A stretch of DNA of 64,000 nt from Nostoc sp. CENA543 (GCF_002896875.1 NZ_CP023278.1:5712501-5776500); one strand, 5' to 3'; shown: positions 1 through 8,740, counted from the stretch's first letter. The notes: generated by a model not told the origin, from the sequence alone. Numbers and translations: made by a program.

Positions 1-137
1 CCACGCGGTTCTATACTAAAAACTGTACCTGGTACGATATCTCCGGGGCTAAAATGATAATCGTACTTGTCTAAGAGGGCAGCAAAATCTTCGTGAGTAA
101 ATCCAATTTCTGTAGCGGTTAAGTTCTGATTGACCAT
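1..137 (-). CDS. rpsA: 30S ribosomal protein S1, N-terminal fragment
   Basis: The minus-strand frame starts with ATG at 137 and runs off the window edge after 45 codons. The peptide begins MVNQNLTATEIGFTHEDFAA and continues into a segment ending FSPGDIVPGTVFSIEPRG. This matches the start of cyanobacterial ribosomal protein S1, where a short leader precedes the first S1/OB-fold RNA-binding repeat. S1 helps the 30S subunit bind mRNA. Only the leader and the first strand of the first S1 repeat are visible, so domain number cannot be checked. Confidence 0.85.
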   Translation of the reverse strand, partial: MVNQNLTATEIGFTHEDFAALLDKYDYHFSPGDIVPGTVFSIEPR

Positions 138-428
138 GCTGATTTGTTCCTGGTTCTAGTCTCCGTAAAGGTTATGCCATAATAGCGATTATGTATGCAA
201 CTGCCTAATTCGGTAGTGTACATTTAATTATCTTTCAATCCTAGCGCAGAAAAGCTGGTGCTAACACACTTCAACTTCCAGACAGATTATTATATCATAA
301 ATTGTTGTGCCAGGTAGAGACAGTTTGCCACAAGAGGGTATTGGATTTGGGTAAAAGAGTTGCTGAGTCTTGATTAGACAACTACTTTAAATATTTTTGG
401 CATTTAGAATTACTTAACCCCTTAATTC
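138..428. other. Intergenic region between the S1 and HopA1-like genes
   Basis: This stretch of about 290 bases holds the S1 leader region on the minus strand. It was inspected on both strands for a short precursor-peptide gene that could belong with the neighbouring HopA1/kinase pair. No frame with a start codon, ribosome binding site and a Ser/Thr/Cys-rich tail was seen. Confidence 0.5.
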
Positions 429-1538
429 TTAGAATTGGTAGATATCTTCTGAGTCAGGGTTTAAGTATGTACGCTCCATGTCAATTCCCATACTAGAAAA
501 TTGCTCAATTATCGATTTCATTCTCTCTTCTGGTAATTGATTTCCCTGTTCCCAGGATAATAACAATCCATTGGCAATTAATTGGCAACGGTGCATTCCG
601 AAACTTTCCTGATTTGTCAATTTTTGCGCTACTTCTTCCGCTAGTCCCATTCCTGGTGCGAGGTATTTGGTAAATAATGGCACTTGGGGTTGGAAGTATT
701 GCTGATGACTGCTGTATATGCTTTGAATGATCGGACGAATAGTCGCATAGTCTCTTTTATCGAAGTACAGCACTCCTGAATCATAACGCCCGTAATCACC
801 TGGATTATACAAAACCTTGAAACTAAAAGGTATGCTAATTTCATTGAGAGCCTGGGATATTGCTCCCATCAGAGCAATTGCACCTCTACTAGTCAAATTC
901 AGATAAATTCTGACCATAATAGGACGAATATCCAGATTTTGTCCATAATTTGCTCCTGCATCACCTACAGCCATATAAAAGCCTTTTGTGAGCAAACTTT
1001 TGGGCATTTTAATCGATACACTATCACCAACATTTGCATTTTGTTGTAATTGGGACAGATGTTTGGCGCGTTCTATATGTAGTTTTAATCCTTTTTTGGT
1101 GACAACTAAATTACCGTCATCTTCTTGTTTGATAATCTGCCAATTTGCGTCAAAATATCCTGTACCGTAGTTATTGGCATCGATTTGTTGATGAAAGTCA
1201 GCGTCTATATCCGAAAAAGCATGATTTTCAACATCTAAACGTTGGTTGGATGGTGTTTGATCGAGTCTTAACTTAGATTGAAGAGAGCCATTATAATAAA
1301 TGCCGTAAATATAAGTACGTAATTGTAGACTGAGATATTGTTTTTGAGTTTCTGGTGGCATTTGAGAAAAACATTCAACCATATTAGGCGCAAGTGCCAA
1401 AGGTTGATAATGAGGGTGATGGATGGAAAAATCAGCATGGATGGCAATTTTTTGAGTAATGTCTTGTAATGTGTCAATTAATGAAGTGTTGACAGTTCCT
1501 TGATTGGATATTTGGAAAAAATTAAGTAATTGCATCAT
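429..1538 (-). CDS. HopA1-family protein (putative RiPP lyase)
   Basis: This 369-residue soluble protein resembles the family named after the Pseudomonas effector HopA1 (PF17914), which is common in cyanobacteria. The family region is roughly residues 160-365 and contains the typical stretch around IRPIMVRIYLNLTSRGA, followed by PFSFKVLYNPGDYGRYD and VLYFDKRDY. In class V lanthipeptide and thioviridamide-type pathways a HopA1-like protein acts with an APH-like kinase: the kinase phosphorylates Ser/Thr of a precursor and the HopA1-like protein is thought to eliminate phosphate. Here the kinase gene lies 21 bases upstream on the same strand, which supports that pairing. No precursor gene is visible nearby, so the substrate is unknown. 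A double ATG (MMQ) makes the exact start uncertain by one codon. Confidence 0.7.
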   Translation of the reverse strand: MMQLLNFFQISNQGTVNTSLIDTLQDITQKIAIHADFSIHHPHYQPLALAPNMVECFSQMPPETQKQYLSLQLRTYIYGIYYNGSLQSKLRLDQTPSNQRLDVENHAFSDIDADFHQQIDANNYGTGYFDANWQIIKQEDDGNLVVTKKGLKLHIERAKHLSQLQQNANVGDSVSIKMPKSLLTKGFYMAVGDAGANYGQNLDIRPIMVRIYLNLTSRGAIALMGAISQALNEISIPFSFKVLYNPGDYGRYDSGVLYFDKRDYATIRPIIQSIYSSHQQYFQPQVPLFTKYLAPGMGLAEEVAQKLTNQESFGMHRCQLIANGLLLSWEQGNQLPEERMKSIIEQFSSMGIDMERTYLNPDSEDIYQF

Positions 1539-1559
1539 AGTTTTTAGAAAGTAATTTAC

Positions 1560-2720
1560 TTAAGCGATCGCAGGCTGATTGATGAATTCACGAGCAGCAT
1601 TACCAAAGATAGTGGGAATTGATTGTTCAGGACGACATAACAAACTTTTAGCTACTTGTAGTAAGCAAATTCCAGTATTATCAAAGGTGCTTTGATAGTG
1701 CAGCATCACACGAATTTGTTGAATCAAGGCAAAACCAGCACATTGTATGAGTTGTGGGATAAAATTTGGTCTATCTACTAATATTTCTGGAAATTCTTGG
1801 AGATAAGCCTGGGTTAAAGCTGCAATAGTAGGTTGAATTTTTTCTAGTGGTGTATTCGCTAATCTTAAGGATTGTTCAATAGTGAGAGATTGACTAAAGA
1901 GTAAACTATTCAGCCAAATCAGCAGATAGCTACCGATGAGTTTACCTAAATCCAATGCTGGATCTCCCCAAGTGGAGCGTTCCCAATCAATGAGGCGAAT
2001 CGCATTTGCATTTGCGTTTTCCCAATCATTAGCTAGTAGCAGATTATTGAGCTTGAGATCATTATGAATTAAGCAGCAAGGATGCAGTGAATTAGCAAGT
2101 TCTTTAACTGCTTTACCCAGGATTTCGTATCGCTGATAGAATGCTAAAAATTTCAGAGCATCGGGAGGAGCGATCGCAAAAACTTCTGGTGTGACTCGCT
2201 CTAATTTATTAATTAGGTAATGTACAGGATTGCTGTAAATATTTTGGGGATATTGAGCTAAAAAATTTCGATATTTTTGCTGATTATATGTTGCTCGGTG
2301 AACAGTAGCGATGAGTTTACCGACTTGACTAGCTATCTCTTGGGGAAATATATTCTGATCACTATAAAATTCATTTAAATCTTGATAATTATCAAGGTAC
2401 TCAAAAATGAGAATAGCATTATCTTGATCGTAGTGAATTAACTTACGTAAATATACTTGTAAATAACTTAATTCAGGAAAGTGCTGGATTAAATCCTGCG
2501 TTTGCCACTCATATAAAAACTCATTTTGTACCTTGCCGACTTGATTGGCTCTTTCCTGTTTAATCAAGAGCTTTTTATTTTCTGGTAAACTGAGTAATAA
2601 ATTGAAATTTTTAGCGGCGATCGCTTCCACTTTAACCGCAGATGGAGAGATTGATTTATCTAAGATTTTATGCTCAAATAAATAATCAAAAACATTCTGA
2701 GAATTCAATTTAATTTTCAT
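1560..2720 (-). CDS. APH-like phosphotransferase (putative RiPP kinase)
   Basis: This 386-residue protein has the aminoglycoside/choline kinase fold (PF01636). The Brenner motif reads H219-N220-D221 followed by LKLNNLLL, and the metal-binding Asp is D245 in LIDWERS, then WGDPALDLGKL. An N-lobe lysine is plausible in KKLLIKQERA. It lies directly upstream of the HopA1-like gene and is probably co-transcribed with it. The inferred role is phosphorylation of Ser/Thr side chains in a peptide substrate, by analogy with LxmK/CaoK/TvaC-type kinases; a small-molecule kinase is the alternative. A nine-codon frame (ATG at 2746) ends in TGA overlapping this start codon as ATGA, which could couple translation, but no strong Shine-Dalgarno site is present. 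Confidence 0.7.
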   Translation of the reverse strand: MKIKLNSQNVFDYLFEHKILDKSISPSAVKVEAIAAKNFNLLLSLPENKKLLIKQERANQVGKVQNEFLYEWQTQDLIQHFPELSYLQVYLRKLIHYDQDNAILIFEYLDNYQDLNEFYSDQNIFPQEIASQVGKLIATVHRATYNQQKYRNFLAQYPQNIYSNPVHYLINKLERVTPEVFAIAPPDALKFLAFYQRYEILGKAVKELANSLHPCCLIHNDLKLNNLLLANDWENANANAIRLIDWERSTWGDPALDLGKLIGSYLLIWLNSLLFSQSLTIEQSLRLANTPLEKIQPTIAALTQAYLQEFPEILVDRPNFIPQLIQCAGFALIQQIRVMLHYQSTFDNTGICLLQVAKSLLCRPEQSIPTIFGNAAREFINQPAIA

Positions 2721-3044
2721 ATTTCCGGCGTTGGTGAGATGGTCATAGCCCAGCTTGATTAATTAACATATCTGCGCTTTCAGAAGTAATTACGAATAGA
2801 CAATACTTTTTAAGCAAATTTTATTAGACTCAAGTGTGACTTTTATGTCCTTAAATTAAAAAGAGTGACTACGATTCTAGTTCCCCCCTTTTTTCAAGGG
2901 GGGTTAGGGGGGATCAAAATGATCTGGAACAAGGTTATAAGACTTTTGCGTACACAAATAATTACATTAAGAGGGGTTTTCCAAACTCTATGAAAAGTCA
3001 AAAATTAAATTATTAATGTCCCAAAATTCCGAAAAAAAACAGAC
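2721..3044. other. Intergenic region upstream of the kinase, with a C/G-run repeat
   Basis: This gap lies between the kinase start and the permease terminator. Bases 2883-2914 form a run of C, a T-rich loop and two runs of G, a type of short dispersed repeat often seen in Nostoc-type genomes that can fold as a hairpin. Frames on both strands are under 30 codons and lack ribosome binding sites. No precursor peptide was recognised. Confidence 0.5.
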
Positions 3045-3090
3045 AAAAAACTGGGACTCTTCACCAAAAAGCATCTGTACAGAGTCCCAG
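3045..3090 (-). terminator. Rho-independent terminator of the AI-2E permease gene
   Basis: A perfect 10-base inverted repeat, CTGGGACTCT at 3051-3060 and AGAGTCCCAG at 3081-3090, encloses a 20-base loop. On the minus strand it is followed by six T residues and then another T-rich run. It sits about 60 bases after the stop codon of the minus-strand permease gene. Confidence 0.8.
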
Positions 3091-3148
3091 TAATGAATAC
3101 TATTTAATTGGATACTTCCTCACCAAACTAATACAGCCTTGATCCTGC

Positions 3149-4312
3149 TTACGGTAAAGTCGGCTGTTCTGCAACACTCAGGGGATTTTTAGACTCTGGT
3201 TTGGGATTATCTTCAGGTGCGATCGCTGTAGTAGTTTCCTCCGCATCATGAATTAAAGTAGGAAGACGCAAAGCACTAAGAGCAGTCTTAATAATTACAG
3301 CCGTAGGAACAGCAACAATTACACCTAAAAGTCCGCCAATTCTCGCTCCAGTTAACACAGAAATTAATACCCATACCGGATTTAAACCTGTAAAACTGCC
3401 TAAAATACGGGGTGCAATCAAATTTTCGAGAATTTGCTGTACAATCACAGCCGCAATCAAAACTTTGACTCCCATTGAGAAATCTTGCAAAGCCACCAAG
3501 GAAGTAGTCAGCGCAATCCCGACAGAACCGCCAAAGGGGACAAGAGCCATAATCCCAATCGTCAAGCCAAACAATAACCCAAAGGGGACTTTCAGCCATA
3601 AAAACGTCGGAATTAAGGCTGAAGCCATGCAAGTAGATAAGATGAGCTGGGTAATAAAGAAATTTTGAAAACTTAAACGTACCGTTTGAGAAAATGGCTC
3701 ACGGAATCTGGTGGGTAGCCACTCCACTAAACTTTCCCAGAGTTCGCCGCCATGCTGTAAAAGATAAAAAGTCAACACCATCGTCAACAGAAAATCCAGC
3801 AGACTAGTGAATGTCACCACAGCCAGATTTAAAACTTGACCGGCGATCGCTTGTAGTTGCCCCTTGACACGATCATTAATTTGTACTACCAAAGCATCTA
3901 GGTTTACAGGTAAACCTATCACTTCGGCTTTTTCATTCAACATCATCAATTGCGATCGCCCAGAATCAATTAACTCTGGAATGCGTGCTACTAACTGTTG
4001 CGCCTGGGTAAGAGCCAAGGGAAACAAAGTTACCCCCAAAGCCAAAAGCACCGATAGAGCCAGTAAAAACACTAAAACTGCGACTTGCTCTCGTTTTGCA
4101 CCGTGATACTCCATCCAGCTAACGGGATAGTTGAGCAGAAATGCTAAAACTGAGGCTCCAACTAGAATAACTATTAAGGAGTGGAAATAATTAAAAATTG
4201 CGGCAAATGCCCAACCATTGAGAACTAACAGAGGAGCGAACAGTGCGATCGCCCCAATTCTTGCTATTGGTGTTAGTGTCTGCCACCAGTTGAATAGCTT
4301 GCGTGTCTGCAT
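3149..4312 (-). CDS. AI-2E family transporter (PerM-like permease)
   Basis: This 387-residue integral membrane protein belongs to the AI-2E transporter/PerM family (PF01594). It has a hydrophobic N-terminal pair of helices (LFAPLLVLNGWAFAAIFNYF region), a soluble central segment at about residues 110-170, and further helices ending in the family-typical LIAPRILGSFTGLNPVWVLI. The C-terminal 35 residues are polar and probably cytosolic. Family members have been proposed to export AI-2 or act as Na+/H+ antiporters, so the substrate here is unknown. Translation starts with ATG at 4312 and a strong terminator follows. Confidence 0.85.
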   Translation of the reverse strand: MQTRKLFNWWQTLTPIARIGAIALFAPLLVLNGWAFAAIFNYFHSLIVILVGASVLAFLLNYPVSWMEYHGAKREQVAVLVFLLALSVLLALGVTLFPLALTQAQQLVARIPELIDSGRSQLMMLNEKAEVIGLPVNLDALVVQINDRVKGQLQAIAGQVLNLAVVTFTSLLDFLLTMVLTFYLLQHGGELWESLVEWLPTRFREPFSQTVRLSFQNFFITQLILSTCMASALIPTFLWLKVPFGLLFGLTIGIMALVPFGGSVGIALTTSLVALQDFSMGVKVLIAAVIVQQILENLIAPRILGSFTGLNPVWVLISVLTGARIGGLLGVIVAVPTAVIIKTALSALRLPTLIHDAEETTTAIAPEDNPKPESKNPLSVAEQPTLP

Positions 4313-4422
4313 CTTAAACCGATTGCGGGATAGAACTCAATAAAATTCTCGATCTATAGCTTATTATCTCTAACTACATCACACTCATTCATCCCTCTAG
4401 TTTAGGATTCGACGAACATCTT

Positions 4423-4863
4423 ATGAAAAATTCGGAATCGAGTGATCATCTACTGTATCAAGAGAATAGCACCTGGAAAAATGAGACTGGGGAAGACATG
4501 ACCCAATCCCTACCTTGTCAAAACGATGCAGAAAACACCAAAACACAGTTAATTCTATATTTAATCCCTGTGATTGGTTTTTTCCCCTCCCTTTGGACGA
4601 TTTATCGCCGTCAAGGTAATCGGGAACAACTAGCTATCAGTCGTCTGTCTATAACTCTGGCGTTTACTTGGCTGTTAAGCTATCTGTTGTTAGCCACTGG
4701 TGCAGCAACTTCTGATTTTTTAGCACTGCGAATGTTAATCCTGAATAGCTTTTGTACATCTGGTTATTTTTTGGTGAGTGTCTGGCTAATTTTCAGGATT
4801 TTGAGAGGGAAGTCTTTTCGCTTACCAGGTTTAAGTAATTTAGCCCGCAAATTATGGGAATAA
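4423..4863 (+). CDS. Small membrane protein of unknown function
   Basis: This 146-residue protein is not recognised. The first 45 residues are polar. They are followed by hydrophobic segments at about residues 47-62 (LILYLIPVIGFFPSLWTI), 78-98 (TLAFTWLLSYLLLATGA) and 103-128. A basic stretch YRRQGNREQ separates the first two helices. An in-frame ATG at 4498 (MTQSLPCQ) would remove 25 residues and is an equally possible start. It is divergent from the AI-2E permease, with about 110 bases for two promoters. Confidence 0.6.
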   Translation: MKNSESSDHLLYQENSTWKNETGEDMTQSLPCQNDAENTKTQLILYLIPVIGFFPSLWTIYRRQGNREQLAISRLSITLAFTWLLSYLLLATGAATSDFLALRMLILNSFCTSGYFLVSVWLIFRILRGKSFRLPGLSNLARKLWE

Positions 4864-5215
4864 TAAACTGGTAAAATTCACAAGAAAGCTACATATGCTC
4901 TCAGTGTTTTTCCATAGTCAACAATGCTGGTTAAATATTTTTATCAAAAATCACGATTACAAAATTTAAAATCATCAATACAATTTATTCCCAGTCCCTA
5001 AAAATCTTTCGTTTACATCTAGTCAAACAGAGTCAATTGTTGTCATACTTCAAGGAAACATGGAAAGATTTGTCACAAGGAACAAAAAATCCTGCTATAA
5101 GTGTTGTGGTTAACACTGTATTGACAAGTCAGTATGGTTTATTAAAGTTAGCTATTAAGGGTTGATTTATCTGTATTGTTAGTCGGCAAATTTACCTAAA
5201 ATTAATCAGTTAAGT
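4864..5215. other. Intergenic region before the LCP gene
   Basis: About 350 AT-rich bases between two plus-strand genes. No RNA gene, array or clear terminator was seen. It probably contains the promoter of the LCP gene. Confidence 0.5.
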
Positions 5216-6637
5216 GTGAGGAAGTCTGTGACCAGTCAAAGAACTTCAACCGAAGGAAACCAATCAGCAAACGCCTCCAAGTCCAGGGGAAAAAATGCCA
5301 AATCTGGGCGTTGGCTATGGTTCTGGGTGGGGATGAGTGGTATTGCTATGGTGTCAGCAACAGCTGGTGCGCTATTAGCCGTATCTTTAAGTAGCACACC
5401 ATTACAGCAAGCCGAGTTAAGTCCTCAAGAAGAAGCCGTCTTTGACAGTGACGCGATCGCGGGTAGTGGGTTACGCTTCTCCGAATTAACTCGTCCCGTC
5501 AATCTTTTAGTTATGGGAATGAGTGTCCTACCGCCAGATGTGCGGAACCCTCCATCTGAAACTAAAAATTTGCGATATTTACCACAAGTTAACTCCTTTG
5601 ATGGTCTATCGGATGTCATGCTACTGGTGCAATTTGAACCAGAGAAGAAAAAAATCGCCATGTTGTCCATTCCCAGAGATACCCGCACCGAAATTGAGGG
5701 ATATGGGATAAGAAAAATTAACGCTGCCAATGTGGAAGGAGGCCCCGCTTTAACCGCCAAAACAGTCAGTAACGTTTTAGGGGGTACAGGGATTGATCGC
5801 TACATTCGGATTAATGTCTTAGGAGTAGAAAAACTCATTGATGCTTTGGGTGGAGTGACAGTCTATGTCCCCAAAGATATGAAATATCGTGATGACTCCC
5901 AACACTTATATATTGATTTAAAAGCAGGTAAACAGCATCTAAACGGCAATCAGACTCTACAATTACTGCGTTTTCGCCACGATGAACTAGGAGATATTGG
6001 CCGCATTCAGCGTCAACAAATGGTCATTCGCGCTTTAATTGACCAAAGCCTCAACCCCATGACCTGGAAAGAATTACCAAACATCCTCAACGTAGTCAAA
6101 GATAATATTGACACCAACTTAACCGTTGAAGAACTAGTGGCGTTAGTAGGTTTTAGCGTCCGTACTAATCGGTCGAATATGCAAATGTTTATGCTACCTG
6201 GACGCTTTAGCGAAAATGGCGAGTTTGACGCTAGCTACTGGATACCGAGTAAAAGAGGTATTACCAAGTTGATGGCACAACACTTTGGTGTAGAGTCAAC
6301 ATCCGAACTGCAAGTTGCCGATCCAGCCAGGTTAAGAATTGCAATTCAAGATAGCACAGGCAGCGATCGCTCTCAACTCCGTCCATTAATCAAAGCTTTG
6401 GAAAAAGCCGGATATCGTAACATCTACGTTTATAAACCCTGGTCTGAACCCCTAGAAGTCACTAACATTATCGCTCAACAGGGAGATGGTAATGGTGCCG
6501 AATCAATCCGTAATTCTCTAGGTTTTGGTGAAGTGAAAATAGAGAGTACCGGCAGTCTTGACTCTGATATCAGTATTCAACTAGGTAAAGATTGGTTACA
6601 AAAGAAAGATTTATTGGATAGTTCCAGCAGTTTTTGA
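5216..6637 (+). CDS. LytR-CpsA-Psr (LCP) family protein
   Basis: This 473-residue protein has a basic cytosolic N-terminus, one membrane anchor at about residues 33-58 (WLWFWVGMSGIAMVSATAGA), and an extracytoplasmic LCP domain at about 90-260. Family marks are the start of the core (LLVMGMSVLPPDVR), the arginine motif SIPRDTRTEI, and LLRFRHDELGDIGRIQRQQ. The C-terminal 120 residues resemble a LytR_C-type tail. LCP proteins transfer lipid-linked glycopolymers to the cell wall or glycan acceptors. The start used is GTG at 5216; a second GTG at 5228 follows AGGAAG and is also possible. A strong terminator follows. Confidence 0.85.
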   Translation: MRKSVTSQRTSTEGNQSANASKSRGKNAKSGRWLWFWVGMSGIAMVSATAGALLAVSLSSTPLQQAELSPQEEAVFDSDAIAGSGLRFSELTRPVNLLVMGMSVLPPDVRNPPSETKNLRYLPQVNSFDGLSDVMLLVQFEPEKKKIAMLSIPRDTRTEIEGYGIRKINAANVEGGPALTAKTVSNVLGGTGIDRYIRINVLGVEKLIDALGGVTVYVPKDMKYRDDSQHLYIDLKAGKQHLNGNQTLQLLRFRHDELGDIGRIQRQQMVIRALIDQSLNPMTWKELPNILNVVKDNIDTNLTVEELVALVGFSVRTNRSNMQMFMLPGRFSENGEFDASYWIPSKRGITKLMAQHFGVESTSELQVADPARLRIAIQDSTGSDRSQLRPLIKALEKAGYRNIYVYKPWSEPLEVTNIIAQQGDGNGAESIRNSLGFGEVKIESTGSLDSDISIQLGKDWLQKKDLLDSSSSF

Positions 6638-6661
6638 TGTGATTAGGAACTGTGGAAATCA

Positions 6662-6695
6662 AAGAGACGCAAAATTTTGCGTCTCTTGTTTTTAT
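6662..6695 (+). terminator. Rho-independent terminator of the LCP gene
   Basis: A perfect hairpin with arms AAGAGACGCAAAA and TTTTGCGTCTCTT is followed by a T-rich tract (GTTTTTAT). It lies about 25 bases after the LCP stop codon. Confidence 0.85.
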
Positions 6696-6706
6696 CGTAA
6701 ATCAGA

Positions 6707-6773
6707 GGGTTTAAGACCCCTACGTCTATACGTAGCATATTTTCAGTGGGGGTTGAAATCCCCGACTGAAAAT
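6707..6773. repeat. Cluster of small inverted repeats
   Basis: Three short palindromes follow one another: GGGTTTAAGACCC, TACGTCTATACGTA, and a larger hairpin with ATTTTCAGT and ACTGAAAAT arms around G-run/C-run pairs. This looks like an intergenic repeat rather than a gene. Confidence 0.5.
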
Positions 6774-6780
6774 GTCTTTA

Positions 6781-6811
6781 ATTTTGAATTTTGAATTTTG
6801 AATTTTGAATT
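6781..6811. repeat. Heptanucleotide tandem repeat (ATTTTGA type)
   Basis: About four head-to-tail copies of the heptamer ATTTTGA. The array ends three bases before the stop codon of the QueD-like gene on the minus strand. Confidence 0.8.
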
Positions 6812-6812
6812 G

Positions 6813-7685
6813 TTAAACTTTTGCTAACACTGGTTGGTTTTGAACTGTGCTAGCAACATTTGATTCTGGATCTGTGCAGTAAATTTCACAGGAATTATTG
6901 GGACTTTCAATCAGTTTGACTTTGTGGAGCTTCGCGCCTAAATTTTGAATGGGCGATCGCAGTAAATTACTAATATACAAAGCAATATTCTCAGCCGTTG
7001 GTACAACCTCCGCAAAATAGGGAATATCTTTGTTTAAAAAGGTGTGGTCGAATGGCTCTACCACATAATCATCTATCACTTGATTCAAAGCACCTAAATC
7101 AACAATCATTCCAGTGCGTTGATCAATTTCACCTTTAACAGTGACTTCTAAATGGTAATTATGTCCGTGTCCGTGGGTACGGGCGCATTTACCATAAATT
7201 TCCTGATTATCTTCATCACTAAGATTGGGACTTGCGAGCCGATGGGCTGCGCTAAAGTGAGTGCTGATAGAGAGGTAAGCTTCCATTCCGTTTCCTATAT
7301 AATCTGCCCAAAGTTCAGGATGTTCAAACAACTGTACGCGGACTAGCGGTAGGTGGGGTGCTAGTCTTTGCCAAATCACTCGTGCGATATTTTCCGTCGT
7401 AGGCAAAGTTTGTTGAAATTCTGCCCAGACATCATTGAGATAGGAAAAATCTAGTTGGCTGGTAACTTCTTTTTTAATTACGTGCTTCACGTCAGATAAG
7501 TTCAGCACCATGCCATATTCATCTAATTCTCCAGCCATAGAGATAAATAGGACATAGTTATGTCCATGTCCCGGAAATTTAGAGCAAGCACCAAATTTCT
7601 CAAGGTTCTCGGCTGGACTCAATTCTGGCAACCAATAGCGATGACTTGCCGAAAACTGAGCGCGGCGATTCACAATACATTGCAT
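6813..7685 (-). CDS. Tandem-domain 6-carboxytetrahydropterin synthase (QueD/PTPS) family protein
   Basis: This 290-residue protein is two PTPS/QueD domains in a row (about 1-135 and 136-280), roughly twice the usual bacterial length of about 120-140. Each half carries the zinc-binding histidines: FSASHRYW and GHGHNY in the first, FSAAHRLA and HGHGHNY in the second. Each also has a Cys before the HGH motif (ACSKFPGHGH and CARTHGHGH) where the QueD catalytic Cys lies. The family converts dihydroneopterin triphosphate to 6-carboxy- or 6-pyruvoyl-tetrahydropterin, feeding queuosine or pterin synthesis. Both zinc sites look intact. No other queuosine gene is adjacent. Confidence 0.85.
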   Translation of the reverse strand: MQCIVNRRAQFSASHRYWLPELSPAENLEKFGACSKFPGHGHNYVLFISMAGELDEYGMVLNLSDVKHVIKKEVTSQLDFSYLNDVWAEFQQTLPTTENIARVIWQRLAPHLPLVRVQLFEHPELWADYIGNGMEAYLSISTHFSAAHRLASPNLSDEDNQEIYGKCARTHGHGHNYHLEVTVKGEIDQRTGMIVDLGALNQVIDDYVVEPFDHTFLNKDIPYFAEVVPTAENIALYISNLLRSPIQNLGAKLHKVKLIESPNNSCEIYCTDPESNVASTVQNQPVLAKV

Positions 7686-7754
7686 GAGTACACTGGGAGC
7701 AGAATTTAAAATTTCTTAATCTTTCTCTATATTCCAGCATAAACCAATTTTTTG

Positions 7755-7923
7755 GTCATTAGTCATTGGTTATTAGTTAGTAGTCAATAGTCAATAGTCA
7801 ATAGTCAATAGTCAATAGTCATTAGTCATTAGAGAACAGGGAACAGGGAACAGGGAACAGTTTTTCCCATCTCCTACCTTGTCCCCCTTGTCTCCCCAAT
7901 CCCCAGTCCCCAATCCCCAATCC
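7755..7923. repeat. Heptamer tandem repeats (TAGTCAA and AACAGGG types)
   Basis: Several copies of TAGTCAA/TAGTCAT (7755-7831) are followed by four copies of AACAGGG (7833-7860) and then degenerate CCCCAAT-like units that reach the stop codon of the TM2 gene. These are the short tandemly repeated repetitive sequences typical of Nostoc-type genomes. Confidence 0.8.
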
Positions 7924-8286
7924 CTACTCAAGCAACTGACGGCGTTTCTGCTCAAACTCGTACTCAGAAATCAATCCCTCTTGACGTAAACTATCTAACT
8001 CACGTAAAGCATCGGCGATCGCTCCGATTTGATTACCTACATCTGGGGTTTTTGCAGCCGACTGACCAAAGTTAAAATTGCGATCAAATGCTTCCTCATC
8101 TTGGGCTAAATACCAAAACCCCTCAATTGCACTAGCCACTTTGGGAATTGGTGTCCACGACAGCGCAAGATACAACAAACCCCAAAGTGGCTGTCCTAAA
8201 TAAAACTTATGTAATCCAGAAAAGCTAACTGTGCCAGCAAAGGCGAGAATAGCCGCCACACTTCTACTTTTGCGCTTAATTAACAT
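7924..8286 (-). CDS. TM2 domain protein with C-terminal SHOCT-like helix
   Basis: This 120-residue protein begins with a basic stretch (MLIKRKSRS) and two hydrophobic helices in the TM2 arrangement: VAAILAFAGTVSFSGLHKFYLG, with the typical GLHKFYLG turn, then GLLYLALSWTPIP. The C-terminal 40 residues form a charged SHOCT-type helix (ELDSLRQEGLISEYEFEQKR) seen in many short membrane proteins. Function is unknown. The stop codon TAG merges with the start of a GGGATT-type repeat. Confidence 0.8.
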   Translation of the reverse strand: MLIKRKSRSVAAILAFAGTVSFSGLHKFYLGQPLWGLLYLALSWTPIPKVASAIEGFWYLAQDEEAFDRNFNFGQSAAKTPDVGNQIGAIADALRELDSLRQEGLISEYEFEQKRRQLLE

Positions 8287-8384
8287 ATTCCTAATTGATC
8301 AACGACTACCACAATTGTCAACATCAGACAGCCATAGGGGAATTCTAATTAAGGAAAACCCCTCATCAACCCCTAAACCCTAAG

Positions 8385-8529
8385 ACCATTTCACGAAAAT
8401 CATGATACAGATGTAAATGCTGAATATTTGCTGCATATAAGTTTTTTAATTGCGTAAAGCCTGCGGCATAGCTGCGCTTAGAGCGTAGCGGAACGTTAGT
8501 CCATTGCGTTAGCGAATTGCGAATTGGTA
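8385..8529. repeat. MITE-like element, family 1, copy A
   Basis: This 145-base element begins ACCATTTCACGAAAATC and ends GCGAATTGGT, so its ends are imperfect inverted repeats of ACCAATTC/GAATTGGT. After the left end it shares GATACAGA, GTAAA and the stretch AAGTTTTTTAATTGCGT with copy B at 32814-32986. The interior has a TAGAGCGTAGCGGAACGTTAG segment. It lies in a 454-base gap between the TM2 and DnaJ-TPR genes and has no transposase gene. The 64-codon frame across it is not a real gene. Confidence 0.65.
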
Positions 8530-8740
8530 TAAGACCTGGAGTAACAACCCATGAGAACAAATGAAATTTAGAGGGTATGGGAAAAGTTACGATTTATATA
8601 TAAAGATACCTTTTCACCCCACTTTAACCCTCCCCTTGGATCTAAGAAGCAAATATGAATCTATTGTATTAATCTGAACTCTCCAGTACCCATCACCTCA
8701 TCTCCAATGCTATCTTGAAATTCCTAGCGGCCTATCTACC

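Noticed and set aside
2717-2746. Nine-codon frame overlapping the kinase start as a precursor
   Set aside because: Too short for a RiPP precursor; at most a translational coupling leader.
3016-3093. A 25-codon plus-strand frame rich in Ser, Thr and Lys with one Cys, near the HopA1/kinase pair, as a precursor peptide
   Set aside because: It overlaps the perfect terminator hairpin of the opposite-strand permease gene, has no ribosome binding site and lacks a leader/core layout.
8366-8560. 64-codon minus-strand frame
   Set aside because: It lies across a MITE-like repeat, has low complexity and no family resemblance.
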